DNA of 27,029 nucleotides from NCBI GenBank assembly GCA_913046175.1, contig CAJWSN010000003.1:1-27029 (forward strand). The letters are read 5' to 3'. Shown piece by piece: positions 24,271-27,029 of this stretch (positions are counted from its first letter, which is position 1; the number at the start of each line of letters is the position of its first letter). The translations under genes and the position numbers were made by a program. This DNA comes from an uncultured Opitutia bacterium (GTDB lineage Bacteria; Verrucomicrobiota; Verrucomicrobiia; Opitutales; JABJCN01). The notes under the pieces were generated by a model. It did no database searches. It saw nothing but the letters and a program-made list of their open reading frames with translations, and was not told the DNA's origin.

Positions 24271-25314
24271 ATGATTCTTGGAGTTGAAAGTTCGTGCGAT
24301 GAATCTGCACTTGCCTTGTTTGATCCCGGAGCCGGCCTTTGCGGGGAATGGCTGCACAGCCAGCTTGACCTTCACCGGGAGTACGGCGGCGTGGTCCCGG
24401 AGCTTGCCAGCCGGGAGCACCTCCAGAAATTCCCATTGCTCTTGACAAAGGTCTTGCAGCAGGAGGAGGCCCGCAGCATCCGCGAAATTGCCGTAACCTG
24501 TGGTCCTGGCCTGGCCCCTTGCCTTGCCTTGGGCATAAGCCTTGCTCATGCACTGGGCATGACCCTCAACGTACCAGTACGAGGCTTCAACCACTTGCGT
24601 GGCCATGCATTTTCGGCGTTTATTGATTTGCATGAGGAACGTCCGGATCTTTTCCATGAGCGCCTGTCCCTGCACCTGCCTCACCTGGGCCTGCTGGTCT
24701 CCGGGGGCAATACCCTGCTTTTTAAAATACAGGAAGACTTGTGTATCCAACTCCTTGCACAAACGGTGGATGACGCAGCCGGGGAGGCTCTCGACAAGGG
24801 AGCCAAGCTGCTGGGGCTTGATTATCCAGGCGGTGCACTCCTGGAGAAGCATGCCCGAACAGGCGACCCCGCCTGGCATGCATTTCCCAGGGCCTTTGCA
24901 GGGCGCAGGGAAATGCGGTTCAGTTTTTCCGGTTTAAAGACCAGCCTTCGATATCTGTTGGAAAAAATGACAGATAAGGAGCTGGAGACGCACTTTGCCA
25001 ACCTGTGTGCAAGCTATCAGGAGGCTGTGGTCGACCAGCTTGTCTCAAAGGTTTTGCAGGCGTTGCAGATTGGAGGCTTAAGGAGTCTTGGCCTTTCCGG
25101 GGGAGTTGCCAACAACCAGATTCTACGCCAGAGGTTCGTTCAACTTGCGGGGGAGGAATCCCTGCCTCTATTCATGGCCCGGCCTTCTCACTCAGGAGAT
25201 AATGCCGGTATGATTGCATTCAACGCATTCCTTGAGAAATCCCAGGCAAACGATCCTGAAATGAAGAAAATTGTTCCTCTTCTTCCTTCCCTTAAAATCA
25301 TTCAGGCCCCATAA
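24271..25314 (+). CDS. tsaD: tRNA N6-adenosine threonylcarbamoyltransferase (347 aa)
   Basis: TsaD transfers the threonylcarbamoyl group to A37 of ANN-decoding tRNAs, working with TsaB and TsaE. The Kae1/ASKHA fold is clear: MILGVESSCDESALAL at the start, EYGGVVPELASREH, the metal-binding pair in NHLRGH (H-x3-H, about 107 and 111), LLVSGGNTLL, DDAAGEALDKGAKLLGL, FSFSGLKTS, LSGGVANN and HSGDNAGMIA with the third metal ligand Asp. In many relatives the HxxxH reads HMEGH; Arg instead of Glu here is not a catalytic change. ATG 24271 begins directly at the family motif. tsaB and tsaE are not in the window. Confidence 0.95.
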   Translation: MILGVESSCDESALALFDPGAGLCGEWLHSQLDLHREYGGVVPELASREHLQKFPLLLTKVLQQEEARSIREIAVTCGPGLAPCLALGISLAHALGMTLNVPVRGFNHLRGHAFSAFIDLHEERPDLFHERLSLHLPHLGLLVSGGNTLLFKIQEDLCIQLLAQTVDDAAGEALDKGAKLLGLDYPGGALLEKHARTGDPAWHAFPRAFAGRREMRFSFSGLKTSLRYLLEKMTDKELETHFANLCASYQEAVVDQLVSKVLQALQIGGLRSLGLSGGVANNQILRQRFVQLAGEESLPLFMARPSHSGDNAGMIAFNAFLEKSQANDPEMKKIVPLLPSLKIIQAP

Positions 25315-25320
25315 ACCCTC

Positions 25321-25348
25321 TTGCCAACTTATTGGCCTTCTACAAAAT
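25321..25348 (+). promoter_or_regulatory. Candidate promoter for cysI
   Basis: TTGCCA (25321-25326) is followed after 16 bp by CAAAAT (25343-25348), 42 bp before the cysI ATG. Matches to consensus are 5/6 and 4/6. It lies in the 76-bp gap after tsaD, the largest break in this co-directional run. Confidence 0.35.
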
Positions 25349-25376
25349 CCTTTGGCCATCCAACAATGCATTCCGC

Positions 25377-25382
25377 AAGGAA
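25377..25382 (+). promoter_or_regulatory. Ribosome binding site of cysI
   Basis: AAGGAA ends 8 bases before the ATG at 25391, one of the best Shine-Dalgarno matches in the window. Confidence 0.65.
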
Positions 25383-25390
25383 CCTGATCC

Positions 25391-27029
25391 ATGACTTCCG
25401 AAAGCGAATCCGCCAAGAAACCTTCCAAAAACGAGACGATCAAGGGCAACAGTTGCTTCCTTCGAGGCACCATCCTTGAAGGACTTGCTGATACCTCCAC
25501 GGGGTCCATCTCCCCGGACGATGCGCAATTAACCAAATTCCACGGCACTTATATCCAGGATGACCGCGACTTGCGAAGGGAGCGCCTCAAGCAAAAACTG
25601 GAGAAAGCCTACAGCTTCATGATCCGGGTGCGAGTGCCCGGCGGAGTCTGCAGCCCCAAGCAGTGGCTTGCCATCGATGCACTTGCAGATCGCTATGGCA
25701 ACGGGTCCCTGAAATTGACCACGCGTCAGGCCTTTCAGTTGCACGGTGTGTTGAAGTCGGACCTGCGTACGACCATCAAGTCAATCAATGACACGCTGCT
25801 GGATACATTGGCGGCCTGCGGGGACGTGAACCGTAACGTCCTGTGCAACCCCAATCCCCATCTCTCCCACCTGCATGCAGAAGTTCTCGAGTTGACGCGG
25901 GCCATCAGCGATCACCTCAGTCCCCGTACACGGGCTTATCATGAAATCTGGATCGACGGCAAACTCTCTGCTTCCTCAGAAGAGGATGAGGAACCCATTT
26001 ACGGGAAGACCTACCTGCCGCGAAAATTCAAGATTTCCATGGCAATTCCCCCCACAAACGAAGTGGACATATTTGGACAGGACCTCGGGTTTATCGCCAT
26101 TGTCGATGATTCGGGCAAACTTGCAGGTTTTAATGTGACTGTTGGCGGGGGGCTTGGCATGACGCACAACAAAAAAGAGACCTGGCCGAGGATTGCCGAT
26201 GTCATTGGCTTTTGTACAATCAGGCAGGTCATTCAGGTTGCCGAGGAAGTGGTTAGAATCCAGAGAGATCATGGCGATCGTGCGGAACGCAGGCATGCGC
26301 GGCTCAAGTACACAATTGAGGATCGGGGAATCGATTGGTTCCAGTGCGAGCTGCACAAGCGGCTGGGCTGGGAGCTCCCTGCCCCGCGACCCTACCACTT
26401 TACCACCAACGCTGACCGCTATGGCTGGACAGAAGGCACTGATGGCAAATGGCACCACACCCTTTTTGTGCAGAATGGTCGGCTCAAGGACACTGCGGAG
26501 CAACCTTTTCGCCAGGGACTGCGTGAAATTGCAACTATTCACGATGGCGATTTTCGACTGACTCCCAACCAAAACCTTGTGGTTGCCAATGTCTCCAGCC
26601 GGAACAAGGACCGCATTCAAGGCCTCCTTGAAGAATATAAATTTATTGATTCCCTGAAGCAGTCGGGGCTGCGACTGAATTCCCTGGCCTGTGTTGCCTT
26701 GCCAACCTGCGGCCTCGCCCTGGCAGAAGGGGAGCGGTACCTGCCCGACCTTGTTGCGGCCCTGGAAGAGATTCTGGATGAAGTCGGCCTGCGGGAGGAC
26801 GCGATCAGCATCCGCATGACCGGTTGCCCCAACAGTTGCGCCAGGCCCTCCCTCGCGGAAGTTGGCCTGGTCGGCAAGGCTCCAGGGAAATACAATCTGT
26901 ACCTCGGAGCCAAGCTCAACGGGTCTCGCCTTAACAAGCTTTATCGTGAAGCGCTTTCACACGATGAAATCCTGGAGGCATTGCAACCCATTTTTCACGA
27001 CTACGCAAGAAAACGGCTGGAAGGGGAGG
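25391..27029 (+). CDS. cysI: Sulfite reductase hemoprotein beta subunit (3' end outside window)
   Basis: CysI carries siroheme and a 4Fe-4S cluster and reduces sulfite to sulfide in sulfate assimilation. Translated from ATG 25391, 546 residues are visible without a stop, about 20-30 short of the usual 570. The cluster ligands are in place: ACVALPTCGLALAEGERYLP gives C434 and C440, and TGCPNSCARP gives C479 and C483, the same numbers as in the E. coli enzyme. Earlier segments fit too: KLTTRQAFQLHGV, CGDVNRNVLCNP (siroheme-side), KTYLPRKFKISMAIPP and the VGGGLGMTHNKKETWPR repeat. Whether it takes electrons from a CysJ flavoprotein or ferredoxin is not visible, as no partner gene is in the window. 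It has its own ribosome binding site and a candidate promoter. Confidence 0.95.
   Translation, partial: MTSESESAKKPSKNETIKGNSCFLRGTILEGLADTSTGSISPDDAQLTKFHGTYIQDDRDLRRERLKQKLEKAYSFMIRVRVPGGVCSPKQWLAIDALADRYGNGSLKLTTRQAFQLHGVLKSDLRTTIKSINDTLLDTLAACGDVNRNVLCNPNPHLSHLHAEVLELTRAISDHLSPRTRAYHEIWIDGKLSASSEEDEEPIYGKTYLPRKFKISMAIPPTNEVDIFGQDLGFIAIVDDSGKLAGFNVTVGGGLGMTHNKKETWPRIADVIGFCTIRQVIQVAEEVVRIQRDHGDRAERRHARLKYTIEDRGIDWFQCELHKRLGWELPAPRPYHFTTNADRYGWTEGTDGKWHHTLFVQNGRLKDTAEQPFRQGLREIATIHDGDFRLTPNQNLVVANVSSRNKDRIQGLLEEYKFIDSLKQSGLRLNSLACVALPTCGLALAEGERYLPDLVAALEEILDEVGLREDAISIRMTGCPNSCARPSLAEVGLVGKAPGKYNLYLGAKLNGSRLNKLYREALSHDEILEALQPIFHDYARKRLEGE

Noticed and set aside
24580..24615. Loss of an active-site residue in TsaD (NHLRGH in place of HMEGH)
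   Set aside because: Both metal-binding His are kept; the residue between them varies among functional relatives.
24067..24879. 270-codon open frame on the minus strand across the ctp/tsaD junction
   Set aside because: Both genes underneath are well supported and this product has no family character.

Overview
The window looks like a chromosomal stretch from a marine-type Verrucomicrobiota bacterium, probably Opitutae/Puniceicoccales-like. This is inferred from gene content and protein style: a very large secreted CotH/lamin-tail/LamG protein with 'DxDxDGxxDxxE' calcium-type repeats, a PPi-type phosphofructokinase, and short intergenic gaps with few clear Shine-Dalgarno sites. No 16S rRNA or other marker is present to fix the taxonomy. 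Most of the window is ordinary housekeeping DNA. No CRISPR array, transposase, phage gene, tRNA or rRNA was seen.

Layout. (1) 3-5336, +: the 3' part of a giant modular surface or secreted protein, whose 5' end lies outside the window. (2) 5337-6108: the only sizeable gene-poor stretch. It holds a cluster of GC hairpins, an AT palindrome, a possible 79-residue minus-strand protein, and an AT-rich tract with a duplicated 18-bp motif. (3) 6109-7578, -: uvrC, of a compact form that lacks the four iron-sulfur cysteines and about 110 internal residues. (4) 7638-12897, +: cinA, holA and purB in close order, then a PPi-dependent phosphofructokinase. (5) 12894-15100, -: tal, a small conserved-looking protein and trhO, probably one operon, running convergently into the phosphofructokinase gene with a 4-bp overlap. 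(6) 15274-16120, +: rplM-rpsI, closed by a good intrinsic terminator. (7) 16240-22901, +: an arginine biosynthesis cluster argC-argJ-argB-argD-argF-argG. (8) 22928-25314, +: a C-terminal processing protease and tsaD. (9) 25391 to the window end, +: cysI, which is cut by the window edge.

How the genes fit together. The arg cluster encodes every step from N-acetylglutamate to argininosuccinate, using the acetyl-recycling ArgJ route. Only the kinase partner order is rearranged, and argH is not in view. The phosphofructokinase and transaldolase both act on fructose-6-phosphate but are in convergent units, so joint control is not implied. cinA, holA and purB are unrelated housekeeping functions sharing a direction. 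No obvious new multi-gene system was found. The points most worth a second look are the stripped-down UvrC, the gene-poor island at 5337-6108, the giant CotH protein with two G/C homopolymer tracts near its 3' end, and the small protein between tal and trhO.
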